Shown in pieces: positions 48,665 through 57,616 of a DNA stretch of 64,000 bases. A program made the translations under genes and the position numbers. Each line of letters begins with the position of its first letter. Within the stretch, counting starts at the first letter, position 1. Source of the DNA: Pseudoalteromonas umbrosa (GTDB lineage: Bacteria; Pseudomonadota; Gammaproteobacteria; Enterobacterales; Alteromonadaceae); NCBI RefSeq assembly GCF_030125375.1, contig NZ_JASJUU010000002.1, positions 62,001-126,000 on the forward strand, given 5' to 3'. The notes below the pieces were generated by a model. That model had not been told where the DNA came from, did not search any database, and saw only the letters and a program-made list of their open reading frames with translations.

Positions 48665-50536
48665 ATGATAAAAAACCGGCCAACGATCCGCGACCACAGC
48701 GCTGAAGCCAATTTATTTGCGCGCCGCGCGTTTGTTGGCTTTGTTTTTGTCGTGATCCTTATCGGAGTGCTTCTTAATAACATCTATACTCTGCAAGTTG
48801 AGAAGCACGAAACCTATCAAACGCGTTCGAATGATAACCGGATAAAGGTCATTCCTATCGCGCCAAATCGTGGCTTAATTTACGATAGAAATGGTGTATT
48901 GCTTGCGGAAAACAGGCCAGTTTATAATCTTGAAGTGATCCCTGAGCAAGTAACAGATTTAGAGCAATCGTTAGAACAGCTCGGTGCAATCATCAACATT
49001 ACCGAGACACAAAAAAACGCTGTCATAAAAAGTAATCGTCGCTCTAGGCGCTTTAAAAGCCAAGTTTTAAAGGCCCGATTGAATGAGCAAGAAGTGGCAA
49101 CTTTTTCCGTTAACCAGCACCGCTTCCCCGGCTTTAGTGTTGAAGCCAGACTTGCTAGGCACTACCCATATGGTGATGCACTGACGCATGCGCTGGGTTA
49201 CGTCTCTAGGCTCAACAAAAAAGAGCTTAGTGAATTAGAATCTCAAGGACTTGCTAAAAATTACCGTGCCACTCATGATTTTGGTAAATTGGGCATAGAA
49301 AAATTCTATGAGCAACGCCTGCATGGCCAAGTTGGCTCGCAACGTGTCGAAGTAAATAACCGAGGTCGTATTATTCGCTCTCTCAGTATCGAGCACCCGA
49401 AGCCTGGGGAGGATTTAGTGCTCACCTTGGATATTGGTTTACAAAAAATAGCCCAAGAAGTGCTTGAGGGCGTTAGGGGCGCAATCGTGGTGATGGACCC
49501 TAAAGATGGAGGGATTTTAGCCCTATATTCAAATCCAAGCTACGATCCCAATTTATTCGTACATGGCATTAGCAGCAAAGACTACCGAGCGCTGCTCAAC
49601 CCAGACAGACCTTTGATTAATCGCGCAACGCAAGGCAGGTATGCACCAGCTTCTACCGTGAAGCCACACCTTGCCATTTTGGCATTAGAGGAAGGCATCG
49701 TAAAAGAGGAAACCAAAATTTGGGACCCCGGCTTCTTCCAAATTCCTAATGTAGAGCACCGCTGGCGTGACTGGTTAAGGTGGGGACATGGACATGTTGA
49801 CGTCTATGAAGCGATTGAACAATCTTGCGACACCTATTTTTATGAGACCGCTTATAAGCTTGGCATCACAAAAATCAGTAACTTTATGAGCCAATTTGGT
49901 TTTGGTGATCTGTCTGGTATTGATATTCATGAGGAAACGGCTGCCATCATGCCAACCACAGAGTGGAAGCGCCAGCGCTTTAAAGAATCTTGGTGGCCAG
50001 GTGACACCATATCCGTCGGCATAGGACAAGGCTATTGGACGGCTACACCAATGCAAATTACCAACGCCGTTTCTATTCTAGTTAATAAAGGGATACACCG
50101 CCCTCCGCACTTGGTACAAGTTGCGAAGCAAAACAATGATGTGGAGCAAATGTACACCGAAGAGAAGCCTCCTGTGGTACTAAAGAACCCACACCATTGG
50201 AAAATAGCTTTGGATGCAATGCACAACACAGTAAAAAAAACCCGAGGTACAGCACATAAGGCTTTCCTTGGAGCAACATATGATCCGGCAGGTAAAACAG
50301 GGACGGCCCAAATCGTCAGTATCGCACAAGGTGAAAAATACGACGCAGATAGCCTAAAAGAAAAACACCGAGATAATGGCATCTATGTCGGCTTTGCTCC
50401 ATACAATGACCCGCGTATCGTTGTTACCGTGATTGTTGAAAACCAAGGTGGCGGTTCAACTATTGCTGCGCCTATTGCAAGAAAGCTCATGGATTATTAC
50501 TTCGAAGCTTACCCAAGTCACACGGAGGGTAAATGA
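48665..50536 (+). CDS. mrdA: Penicillin-binding protein 2 (elongasome transpeptidase)
   Basis: This 623-residue class B PBP crosslinks peptidoglycan during cell elongation. An N-terminal membrane helix (about residues 20-42) precedes the dimerisation/pedestal domain with APNRGLIYDRNGVLLAENRP. The transpeptidase domain has the active Ser in STVKPH, SCD (SxN equivalent) and KTGTAQ. Length matches E. coli (633). It overlaps mrdB by 4 bp, as in the classical rodA operon. Confidence 0.96.
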   Translation: MIKNRPTIRDHSAEANLFARRAFVGFVFVVILIGVLLNNIYTLQVEKHETYQTRSNDNRIKVIPIAPNRGLIYDRNGVLLAENRPVYNLEVIPEQVTDLEQSLEQLGAIINITETQKNAVIKSNRRSRRFKSQVLKARLNEQEVATFSVNQHRFPGFSVEARLARHYPYGDALTHALGYVSRLNKKELSELESQGLAKNYRATHDFGKLGIEKFYEQRLHGQVGSQRVEVNNRGRIIRSLSIEHPKPGEDLVLTLDIGLQKIAQEVLEGVRGAIVVMDPKDGGILALYSNPSYDPNLFVHGISSKDYRALLNPDRPLINRATQGRYAPASTVKPHLAILALEEGIVKEETKIWDPGFFQIPNVEHRWRDWLRWGHGHVDVYEAIEQSCDTYFYETAYKLGITKISNFMSQFGFGDLSGIDIHEETAAIMPTTEWKRQRFKESWWPGDTISVGIGQGYWTATPMQITNAVSILVNKGIHRPPHLVQVAKQNNDVEQMYTEEKPPVVLKNPHHWKIALDAMHNTVKKTRGTAHKAFLGATYDPAGKTGTAQIVSIAQGEKYDADSLKEKHRDNGIYVGFAPYNDPRIVVTVIVENQGGGSTIAAPIARKLMDYYFEAYPSHTEGK

Positions 50537-51639
50537 ATCAATTAAGACAACGACGCTCGTTCTGGCAACGAATTCACATTGACCTGCCATTACTTATCGC
50601 ACTACTTCTCATGATGGCTGGAAGCCTTGCAGTCGTTTATAGTGCCAGCGGTCAAAATATGGATATGATGGCTCGCCATGCAACTCGCATGCTTGGTGCC
50701 ATCGTTGCATTGTTAGTCATGGCTCAAATCTCACCAAACACCCTAAAAAGACTGGTATTTCCGCTCTACACAGTCGGGTTGATCATGCTTATCGGCGTAT
50801 TCTTTTTTGGTATTACAATTAACGGTGCAAAGCGCTGGTTAGACATTGGAGTTACACGATTTCAGCCTTCAGAAATTATGAAATTGGGTGTACCTATGAT
50901 GGTAGCATGGTACATTGGTAAGCAGCAGCTACCACCCAAGATTTTACATATCATTATCGGCTTTGCCATTGTGCTGGTGCCTACTATCCTCATTCAAAAG
51001 CAACCAGACTTGGGGACTTCTCTGCTCATTGCAAGCTCAGGCATTTTTGTTTTATTTTTATCTGGCTTAAGTTGGCGGTTAATCGGGAGCAGCGTGCTAT
51101 TGGCCATACCTGGCGCATTTGCTATGTGGCACTTTGTCATGCACGAGTATCAAAAGCAGCGAGTCTTGACCTTACTCGATCCCGAAAGCGACCCTCTCGG
51201 CGCCGGTTACCATATTATTCAGTCAAAAATTGCCATCGGTTCCGGTGGCATTGAAGGGAAGGGCTGGTTGCATGGTACACAGTCCCAACTTGAGTTTTTA
51301 CCTGAGCGCCACACAGATTTTATATTCTCTGTACTGAGCGAAGAATTCGGCTTACTAGGCGTCGTTATGCTATTGAGTGTTTATCTATTTATTATTGGTA
51401 GAGGGCTATACATAGCAGTCAATGCACAAGAGGCATTTAGTAAGTTACTTGCTGGGGCGCTCACACTCACATTTTTCGTCTATATTTTTGTCAACATTGG
51501 AATGGTCTCAGGATTATTACCTGTGGTTGGCGTTCCTTTACCGTTGATCAGCTATGGCGGTACTTCAATGGTTACACTGATGGCTGGTTTCGGTATCATA
51601 ATGGCGATAGCAACAGATAAAAAAATGCTACTAAAATAA
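50533..51639 (+). CDS. mrdB: Peptidoglycan glycosyltransferase RodA
   Basis: This 368-residue SEDS-family protein polymerises glycan strands with PBP2. About ten membrane helices are visible. Family motifs NGAKRWLDIGVTRFQPSEIMKL, QPDLGTSLLI, QSKIAIGSGGIEGKGW and LPERHTDFIFSVLSEEFGLLG, then GVPLPLISYGGTSMVT, are intact, including the catalytic Asp equivalent in ERHTDFIF. It lies 3 bp before rlpA. Confidence 0.96.
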   Translation: MNQLRQRRSFWQRIHIDLPLLIALLLMMAGSLAVVYSASGQNMDMMARHATRMLGAIVALLVMAQISPNTLKRLVFPLYTVGLIMLIGVFFFGITINGAKRWLDIGVTRFQPSEIMKLGVPMMVAWYIGKQQLPPKILHIIIGFAIVLVPTILIQKQPDLGTSLLIASSGIFVLFLSGLSWRLIGSSVLLAIPGAFAMWHFVMHEYQKQRVLTLLDPESDPLGAGYHIIQSKIAIGSGGIEGKGWLHGTQSQLEFLPERHTDFIFSVLSEEFGLLGVVMLLSVYLFIIGRGLYIAVNAQEAFSKLLAGALTLTFFVYIFVNIGMVSGLLPVVGVPLPLISYGGTSMVTLMAGFGIIMAIATDKKMLLK

Positions 51640-51642
51640 TCT

Positions 51643-52398
51643 ATGAAAAAAACATTACTTCTCCCTTTAAGTGCCATTTTACTTTTGAGCGCTTGTAGCA
51701 GCAGATATCATACAAGTCAGGACAAAGCGCCTTTACGTGCACCGACTGAGCTTGAAATGCAAGATGCAAAAGTTACCAACGAACCAAAAAGCGTCAGTGC
51801 GGGTCGTCCTTATACTGTACTGGGCAAAAGTTATGCGCCTATTTCAGATGAAAAAGGCTTTACACAAACAGGTACAGCGTCATGGTATGGACGCAAATTT
51901 CATGGTTACTACACTTCCAATGGTGAAACCTTCAATATGTTTGATATGACAGCTGCGCACAAAACACTCCCTTTACCTAGTTTTGTTAAAGTCACTAACT
52001 TAGCAAATAATGTCAGCGCAATTGTCAGAGTAAATGACCGCGGCCCATTTCATGACGACCGAATCATCGATCTCTCTTATGCAGCCGCTTACAAGCTTGG
52101 ATACCATTTGCAAGGTACAGCGGAGGTTAAGATTGAAGCCATTACTATTGACCGTAAAAATCCACGTTTGACGTATGTACAAGTTGCAGCTGGCAGTAAC
52201 ATGGAAAATGTGAAGGCGTTGGCGTCTCAGTTGTCTAATAAATTTGAATTAGGTACACCTATCGCTTTTGAAGATAATCTTTACAAATTGCGACTTGGAC
52301 CGATTTTAGATGACCAGACAGCGCAAAAGGTGCTAAAAACCTTACAAGAAGGTGAATTTAACAAAGCCTTCTTGCTTTATAGCGAATATGAACTTTAA
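51643..52398 (+). CDS. rlpA: Septal-ring lytic transglycosylase RlpA
   Basis: This 251-residue lipoprotein (lipobox LLSAC, Cys18) has a double-psi beta-barrel domain, with QTGTASWYGRKFHGYYTSNGETFNMF and the catalytic-site residues His in TAAHKTLP and Asp in VNDRGPFHDDRIIDLS. A C-terminal SPOR domain (about residues 175-250) binds denuded glycan at division sites. It cuts stem-free glycan strands in Pseudomonas. Activity here is inference from intact residues. Confidence 0.94.
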   Translation: MKKTLLLPLSAILLLSACSSRYHTSQDKAPLRAPTELEMQDAKVTNEPKSVSAGRPYTVLGKSYAPISDEKGFTQTGTASWYGRKFHGYYTSNGETFNMFDMTAAHKTLPLPSFVKVTNLANNVSAIVRVNDRGPFHDDRIIDLSYAAAYKLGYHLQGTAEVKIEAITIDRKNPRLTYVQVAAGSNMENVKALASQLSNKFELGTPIAFEDNLYKLRLGPILDDQTAQKVLKTLQEGEFNKAFLLYSEYEL

Positions 52399-52404
52399 AA
52401 TATT

Positions 52405-52428
52405 CGTAATCTGAATTACGTAATTTTT
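52405..52428 (+). terminator. Weak hairpin after rlpA
   Basis: CGTAAT (52405-52410) and ATTACG (52415-52420) form a short AT-rich stem followed by TAATTTTT. A second, better stem, TGGGCAGT (52494-52501) with ACTGCCCA (52515-52522), lies downstream but has no T-run. Either could attenuate read-through into dacA. Confidence 0.4.
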
Positions 52429-52542
52429 GTTCCGCGACTTAAAGCCAACATGTAAGTACACTGAATGGCATGTAGAACAAAAATAAAACCTGCTGGGCAG
52501 TACAAAAGCAAGTAACTGCCCAAACTAAATTAAAAAGCGAGC

Positions 52543-53709
52543 ATGATGACAGTATTTAAACCAAAAGTAGTTAAAAAAATCCTTGGTGTCGTGTGTTCTT
52601 TGTCATTATTTTCGGCAAGCGCACAGATCATACCTTCTCCACCGCAAATGAGTGCAAAAGGTTATTTCCTCGTCGACTTTACAACCGGTAAAGTGATTGC
52701 AGAGGGCGAAGCGGATACCAAACTTTTGCCTGCTAGTTTAACAAAAATGATGACCAGCTATGTCATTGGTACTGAGATTCTAGCTGGAAACATCGCGCCA
52801 ACAGACATGGTGACCATCAGCGAAAAAGCTTGGGCAAAAAACTTTCCAGAATCATCAAAAATGTTCATCGAAGTTGGCAAAAAAGTCAGTGTTGATGATT
52901 TAAACCACGGTATTATTATTCAATCTGGAAATGATGCATGTGTTGCAATGGCAGAACATATAGCTGGCAGTGAAAGTGCATTCGCTGACTTAATGAACGC
53001 ACATGCCGAAAAGCTTGGTATGACCAATAGCTTCTTTATTAACAGCCACGGTTTAGATGCGCCAGAACAGTATACAACGCCAAGAGACATGGCAACTTTA
53101 GGTGCAGCACTAATACGTGACGTGCCTGAAGAATATGCACTGTATAAGCAAAAATCCTTTACTTTTAATGGCATAAAGCAATATAACCGAAACTCACTAC
53201 TGTGGGATGCAAGCTTAGACGTTGATGGTATTAAAACGGGCCACACAGCAGAGGCGGGTTATAGCTTAGTCACTTCAGCAACCAAAGGCGACATGAGACT
53301 GATCGCAGTTGTCATGGGTACTGAAAGTGAGAGAGCAAGAAAAGTCGAAAGTAAAAAGCTATTAAACTACGGCTTCAGATTTTTTGAAACAATCACTCCT
53401 TACAAAGCCGGTGACAGCTTTGCAGACCAGCGAATCTGGATGGGTAATAAAGAGACTGTCTCTTTGGGTATCACACAAGATACTCCAATCACTATTCCAC
53501 GCGGCCAGCGCAAAAACTTAAAAGCACACTTTGAGTTAGACCAAACACTAACTGCTCCTCTTGCGAAAGGCAGTACTGTAGGTACGCTATTCTTGCAACT
53601 AGACGGTGAAGATATTGCTGAATATCCACTCGTCACCCTTGAAGAAATTGAAGAAGGTAGTTTCTTCAGCCGCATTTACGACTACTTACGTTTACAGATC
53701 ATGCAATAA
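52543..53709 (+). CDS. dacA: D-alanyl-D-alanine carboxypeptidase (PBP5/6 type)
   Basis: This 388-residue low-molecular-weight PBP trims the terminal D-Ala of stem peptides. It has a signal peptide (cleaved near ASA-QII), SxxK in LPASLTKMMT, SGN in QSGNDACVAMAEH and KTG in GIKTGHTAEAGYS. The C-terminal beta domain and an amphipathic membrane-anchoring helix (SRIYDYLRLQIMQ) are present. Two ATGs in tandem (52543 and 52546) are both possible starts. It lies 145 bp after rlpA. Confidence 0.95.
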   Translation: MMTVFKPKVVKKILGVVCSLSLFSASAQIIPSPPQMSAKGYFLVDFTTGKVIAEGEADTKLLPASLTKMMTSYVIGTEILAGNIAPTDMVTISEKAWAKNFPESSKMFIEVGKKVSVDDLNHGIIIQSGNDACVAMAEHIAGSESAFADLMNAHAEKLGMTNSFFINSHGLDAPEQYTTPRDMATLGAALIRDVPEEYALYKQKSFTFNGIKQYNRNSLLWDASLDVDGIKTGHTAEAGYSLVTSATKGDMRLIAVVMGTESERARKVESKKLLNYGFRFFETITPYKAGDSFADQRIWMGNKETVSLGITQDTPITIPRGQRKNLKAHFELDQTLTAPLAKGSTVGTLFLQLDGEDIAEYPLVTLEEIEEGSFFSRIYDYLRLQIMQ

Positions 53710-53740
53710 CCCTGTACCAAGTACGTATATAAAGCAACAG

Positions 53741-53766
53741 CGCCTCTATTTGAGGCGTTTTTTTTT
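53741..53766 (+). terminator. Terminator after dacA
   Basis: CGCCTC (53741-53746) pairs with GAGGCG (53752-53757) around a 5-nt loop, followed by nine T residues. It separates dacA from the ybeD-lipB-lipA unit. Confidence 0.92.
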
Positions 53767-53871
53767 GCCATAAAAATGATAGAATGCCGCCATTATTGAG
53801 GTAATGATGCCTAAGTGAAAACAATTCACATTACACAATCATTGCTTAGTATCTGTAGTGAGGAAACCGTC

Positions 53872-54150
53872 GTGGTAACACCTGTAAAAAACACTAAGTT
53901 TGATGAGTACTTAGAATTTCCCTGCCCGTTTACTTTTAAGGTCATGGGCTTGGCTAATGTTGATCTAACCGATCAGATTCTTACCAAAATGCAAGCCATT
54001 GCGCCTGGTGATTATGCGCCAAAAGTTAAGCCAAGTAGCAAAGGCACATATGAATCTGTCACTTTGGTTGCAACAGTGACGTCAAAAGAGCACATTGAGC
54101 AGATATACACTGAGCTAGGTAGTATCGAAGCTGTTCGTTACGTACTGTAG
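53872..54150 (+). CDS. ybeD: DUF493 family protein YbeD
   Basis: This 92-residue protein has the DUF493/YbeD fold. [21 protein letters not shown], then [21 protein letters not shown] and a C-terminal IEAVRYVL match E. coli YbeD (87 residues). I chose the GTG at 53872 because GAGGAA lies 6 nt upstream and the length fits the family. A GTG at 53815 would add 19 residues without homology. The protein is proposed to regulate lipoate metabolism or other genes, since it always sits by lipB; a function is not proven. A -10-like TAGAAT lies upstream of the longer start. Confidence 0.85.
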   Translation: MVTPVKNTKFDEYLEFPCPFTFKVMGLANVDLTDQILTKMQAIAPGDYAPKVKPSSKGTYESVTLVATVTSKEHIEQIYTELGSIEAVRYVL

Positions 54151-54162
54151 TGAAGGAAGTCC

Positions 54163-54816
54163 ATGAGCAACCATAACGTCATCATTCGCCACCTTGGGCG
54201 ACAAAGTTACGAGCCTATTTGGCAAAAAATGCAGCACTTTACTGATCAGCGTGATGACTCAGCGGCCGACGAAATTTGGTTAGTTGAACATAGCCCTGTC
54301 TTTACTCAAGGTCAAGCAGGTAAAGCTGAGCACGTACTTGCACCAGGTGATATTCCTGTTGTTAAAGTTGACAGAGGCGGTCAGGTGACTTATCACGGAC
54401 CCGGCCAACAAATGATGTATGTTTTGTTCAATTTGCGCCGATTGAAAATTGGCGTAAGAGAACTGGTTACTTGGCTTGAAGAAACCATTATTGAATCATT
54501 GCAAGAGTACAATATCGATGCCTATGCTAAAGCTGATGCGCCAGGTGTTTATGTCAACAATTGCAAAATTGCTTCTTTAGGCTTAAGAGTTAGACGAGGC
54601 TGCTCATTCCACGGACTTGCGCTCAATGTCAACATGGACCTTAGTCCATTTTTGCGTATTAACCCATGCGGCTATGCAGGCATGGAGATGATACAAACTA
54701 GCGATTTAAATGGGCCTGCTACGCTTGAAGAAGCAGGTAACGGGCTTATTAAGCATATGCTTAAGCGCATTAACGCTGAGCATGTTGTTCACACTGAAGG
54801 GTTTGAGAACGAATGA
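54163..54816 (+). CDS. lipB: Octanoyl-ACP:protein octanoyltransferase
   Basis: This 217-residue enzyme transfers octanoyl groups from acyl carrier protein to lipoyl domains. The motifs [22 protein letters not shown] and [23 protein letters not shown], containing the catalytic lysine and the acyl-accepting cysteine ([10 protein letters not shown]), are intact. AAGGA precedes the ATG by 9 nt. Its stop overlaps the lipA start by 4 bp. Confidence 0.96.
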   Translation: MSNHNVIIRHLGRQSYEPIWQKMQHFTDQRDDSAADEIWLVEHSPVFTQGQAGKAEHVLAPGDIPVVKVDRGGQVTYHGPGQQMMYVLFNLRRLKIGVRELVTWLEETIIESLQEYNIDAYAKADAPGVYVNNCKIASLGLRVRRGCSFHGLALNVNMDLSPFLRINPCGYAGMEMIQTSDLNGPATLEEAGNGLIKHMLKRINAEHVVHTEGFENE

Positions 54817-55778
54817 GTAAACCAGTCAAAATGGAGCCGGGTGTAAAATTACGCGATGCCGAAAAAATGGCATTAATTCCGGTCAAAGTACTACCAACTG
54901 AGCGAGAGCAAATGCTCCGCAAGCCTGAGTGGCTTAAAATCCGCTTACCAAAATCAAGTGAGCGAATTGAAGGCATTAAAAGCGCAATGCGTAAGCATGG
55001 CTTACACTCAGTTTGTGAAGAGGCATCTTGTCCTAATTTATCTGAGTGCTTTAACCACGGTACAGCGACATTCATGATTTTAGGCGCTATTTGTACTCGT
55101 CGTTGCCCATTCTGTGATGTCGCACACGGTCGCCCGTTAAAGCCTGATGCAGCTGAGCCAGAAAAGCTTGCACTGACAATTAAAGACATGAAACTTAAGT
55201 ACGTGGTGATTACCTCAGTAGACCGCGACGACTTACGTGATGGCGGCGCACAGCATTTTGCAGACTGTATCAGAGAGATCCGCAAGCATAATCCGGGGAT
55301 CACCATTGAAATCCTAGTCCCTGATTTTCGTGGCCGTATGGATAGAGCACTTGAGATCCTAACCGAAACGCCACCTGATGTATTTAATCACAACTTGGAA
55401 ACTGCGCCTAGACTATACAAATTAGCGCGTCCAGGTGCTGATTATAAATGGTCTCTAGAGTTACTTCGCCGCTTCAAAGAAGCACACCCAGAAGTTAAGA
55501 CCAAATCAGGTTTGATGGTAGGATTAGGTGAAGAGATCTCTGAAATTGAAGAAGTCTTAAGAGACCTACGTGAACATAACGTAGACATGTTAACAGTTGG
55601 ACAGTACTTGGCGCCTTCGAAGCACCACTTGCCCGTTAAGCGCTACGTGCCACCAGCAGAGTTTGACGCTCTGAAAGACTACGCTGATGAAATTGGCTTT
55701 TCACATGCAGCATGTGGCCCGTTTGTTCGTTCAAGTTACCACGCAGACCAACAAGCGGCAGGTAAAGAAGTAAAATAA
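54813..55778 (+). CDS. lipA: Lipoyl synthase
   Basis: This 321-residue radical-SAM enzyme inserts two sulfurs into octanoyl groups. The auxiliary cluster motif [12 protein letters not shown] and the radical-SAM motif CTRRCPFCD are both intact, and the conserved RSSYHAD segment near the C-terminus is present. It is followed by a strong bidirectional terminator. Confidence 0.97.
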   Translation: MSKPVKMEPGVKLRDAEKMALIPVKVLPTEREQMLRKPEWLKIRLPKSSERIEGIKSAMRKHGLHSVCEEASCPNLSECFNHGTATFMILGAICTRRCPFCDVAHGRPLKPDAAEPEKLALTIKDMKLKYVVITSVDRDDLRDGGAQHFADCIREIRKHNPGITIEILVPDFRGRMDRALEILTETPPDVFNHNLETAPRLYKLARPGADYKWSLELLRRFKEAHPEVKTKSGLMVGLGEEISEIEEVLRDLREHNVDMLTVGQYLAPSKHHLPVKRYVPPAEFDALKDYADEIGFSHAACGPFVRSSYHADQQAAGKEVK

Positions 55779-55793
55779 CTTTACGTAACGCAT

Positions 55794-55824
55794 AAAAAAG
55801 CAAGCTCCTGAGCTTGCTTTTTTT
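55794..55824. terminator. Bidirectional terminator after lipA
   Basis: AAAAAAGCAAGCT (55794-55806) pairs with AGCTTGCTTTTTT (55811-55823) around a 4-nt loop. A-run and T-run flank the stem, so it can end lipA on the plus strand and the unknown exported protein gene (stop at 55837) on the minus strand. Confidence 0.93.
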
Positions 55825-55836
55825 GTGGCTATTCTT

Positions 55837-56619
55837 CTATTTTACAATCACTTGGTCTTCCCATAGGTGAATGATATTAGGGTTTGTTAGGTTAAATACT
55901 TTAACAACCATGGTTTTACCCGCCGCATTTTCACATTCAATAATTTGATACAAAACCTGATGCGCAGGATTTGTTAACACGTCATTTTTAATAAACACAT
56001 CTGAGTGAAATGGCCCTTTGCGATCTTCCCCATGGAACAGACCTAATGATACGCCTCGATTCGCTACTGTTGAGCAATAAGATTGTGTGTTTTGATTATT
56101 CACACTTAAGCTGCTGCGAATACGATATGCGGAATGGTAGCCGTATGAATATGGCTGATAAATAAACTTACCTTCGGGCTCTAGTGTTACCTGCCAATCC
56201 ACAATTGGAGCACCCGGTACATTAACCAACACATTGTAATCGATGCCATCGCCATCAAGGCAGTTTATATGAACCGTTTTGGAAGCCTGCAATGCATTTT
56301 CATCATTCAAATCTGCCTCTAATGTCAAACTCTGCGTAGAATCCACATCCACAGATAGACTCAAATTAGCGAGGTTATTATGGGTTTCGTTAGAATAAAC
56401 ATTGGCGTTGTAACAGCGGCTGAACTCATCTCTAAGCTGCACATTGAGCGTTAATTTATGGGCATGTTCACTGGTGATCAGAACATGGCTCACAGGCCCA
56501 TCAATATAGTGTGTTAAACGTTCAAAGCCATCTTCGTCAGCAATATTTTGCGCAAGTGCAGCCGCATTCAAGCTTGTCAATAACGTACAAAATACAATCG
56601 AAAGTTTAGATAAAGACAT
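55837..56619 (-). CDS. Unknown exported protein with two similar halves
   Basis: This 260-residue protein has a signal peptide (residues 1-24, cleaved near ALA-QNI) and no membrane helix afterward. I recognise no family. The mature part seems built of two beta-rich halves, each with two cysteines about 50 residues apart: Cys69-Cys120 and Cys182-Cys229. The second cysteine in each half is followed by a Gly and a short V-x-V strand (CLDGDGIDYNVLV and CENAAGKTMVVKV). This may be a domain duplication with one disulfide each. The ATG at 56619 has AAGGA 7 nt upstream; a start 33 bases earlier is less likely. It lies between a lipA terminator and a regulator locus. Confidence 0.75.
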   Translation of the reverse strand: MSLSKLSIVFCTLLTSLNAAALAQNIADEDGFERLTHYIDGPVSHVLITSEHAHKLTLNVQLRDEFSRCYNANVYSNETHNNLANLSLSVDVDSTQSLTLEADLNDENALQASKTVHINCLDGDGIDYNVLVNVPGAPIVDWQVTLEPEGKFIYQPYSYGYHSAYRIRSSLSVNNQNTQSYCSTVANRGVSLGLFHGEDRKGPFHSDVFIKNDVLTNPAHQVLYQIIECENAAGKTMVVKVFNLTNPNIIHLWEDQVIVK

Positions 56620-57007
56620 GACAATTTCCTTTTCATTGAGAGAAACCCGCATAGTCTGTACTACATACTCAGCTACCTGATGACTAAAAGCTATCAGTCA
56701 ATTTATTCCAATACAAATAGCACAATGGTCATTACAAGAATCATAAAAACTGAAAATTTATCTAAATTTTTTAACCTATTAAGTGAGTACCCTTTTAAGA
56801 TAATTAGTTAATAAAAAGCATCTCATAATCACACACAAGCATTCCTATGTAATCCACAAGTAATCATCATCAATATTTTAAAAATCACCAATGCATCCGT
56901 TTCATTTAACTGCAAAGTACAACCCTGTTTATAACTTATTATTACGCACTTCCCTTGAGTGCGTAATAAATGAAGAGATTGAAATTCGTTTTTGAACGCG
57001 TCATATC
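56620..57007. other. 388-bp noncoding stretch between exported protein and XRE genes
   Basis: No gene is visible. Most of it is AT-rich, presumably with the promoter of the exported protein gene. The distinctive element is a perfect 12-bp inverted repeat at 56939-56969 (see separate entry) 39 bp beyond the XRE stop codon. No T-run follows on the minus strand, so it is not a standard terminator. Confidence 0.55.
56939..56969. repeat. Inverted repeat carrying two TGCGTAA motifs
   Basis: TTATTACGCACT (56939-56950) and AGTGCGTAATAA (56958-56969) pair perfectly over 12 bp around a 7-nt spacer. Each arm contains the 7-mer TGCGTAA (one per orientation, 56942-56948 and 56960-56966, centres 18 bp apart). 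Neither strand has the T-run of a terminator. The same 7-mer recurs upstream of the two regulators, which suggests an operator. Confidence 0.65.
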
Positions 57008-57346
57008 TTACGCAGTTAACTCAGGGTCGTTTCGTACCCCTTCAATTACTTGAGTAATGTCCATCAGATAAACATCTTCAATCAATGAAATCACATCATT
57101 CCATCGAGGATTATATTCATTGTTTTCCCATCGCCTTAAAGTTCGTTCTTCAATACCGTAGCAGGCCGCGGATTCAGCCTGCGTATATCCCCTGCACTTT
57201 CTTGCATACTTTAACAGTTGCGCACCTTTTGGGGTACGAATTAACTTAGTTGCTTGAGGGCTCATATCAGCACTAGTTTGAGCAGATACTAAGTGTTGAG
57301 ATAAGCGAGTTTTCATTTGAGTATTGAATGTAAGGTGTTTGGCCAT
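57008..57346 (-). CDS. XRE-type helix-turn-helix regulator
   Basis: This 112-residue protein has an N-terminal tail of about 35 residues, then a helix-turn-helix domain (about residues 42-98): LLKYARKCRGYTQAESAACYGIEERTLRRWENNEYNPRWNDVISL. The ATG at 57346 has AAGGA 8 nt upstream; a longer start is less likely. It diverges from the S24 regulator across 270 bp that contain repeated TGCGTAA motifs. Its own 3' end (GCGTAA stop) carries one copy of the motif, which may be coincidence. There is no repressor cleavage domain. It could act as a Cro-like partner, but no phage genes lie beside it. Confidence 0.8.
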   Translation of the reverse strand: MAKHLTFNTQMKTRLSQHLVSAQTSADMSPQATKLIRTPKGAQLLKYARKCRGYTQAESAACYGIEERTLRRWENNEYNPRWNDVISLIEDVYLMDITQVIEGVRNDPELTA

Positions 57347-57365
57347 GTTCACTTTCCTTATTTTT

Positions 57366-57530
57366 TTACGCAAGTGAGTACGTCTGCACCCGCAGGTGCC
57401 CTACTAACTGTTATAACTTACCGTAATTAATGCATACTGAACCTGTAAAAAGCTCGAATGCGTAATTTTTTAATAAGTATAATTCAAAATATTACGCACC
57501 ACAACCACTAATGAATTTATTCCTGCGTAA
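57366..57530. repeat. Array of TGCGTAA motifs between divergent regulators
   Basis: The 7-mer TGCGTAA occurs at 57366-57372 (reverse), 57459-57465 (forward), 57492-57498 (reverse) and 57524-57530 (forward). The last three start 33 and 32 bp apart, about three helical turns, in alternating orientation. All copies have an A/T-rich tail after the motif. With copies at 56942, 56960 and 57008 there are seven within about 590 bp, against roughly 0.07 expected by simple base-composition arithmetic. This looks like a binding-site array for one of the adjacent regulators. Confidence 0.65.
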
Positions 57531-57539
57531 AAAATTGCA

Positions 57540-57568
57540 TTGAGTTTATTTTTAAAGCTCCTTATAAT
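57540..57568 (+). promoter_or_regulatory. Promoter of the S24 regulator gene
   Basis: A -35 TTGAGT (57540-57545) and perfect -10 TATAAT (57563-57568) are separated by 17 bp. Transcription should begin near 57575, about 40 bp before the ATG. The nearest TGCGTAA copy (57524-57530) ends 9 bp before the -35, suited to activation or repression from just upstream. Confidence 0.8.
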
Positions 57569-57616
57569 GCCTGACATGACGCTTAAACAGATGTGATATA
57601 GGAAATATAACCCATT

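Noticed and set aside
54770..55306. 178-residue open frame antisense to lipA
   Set aside because: Shadow of a highly conserved gene; no independent support.
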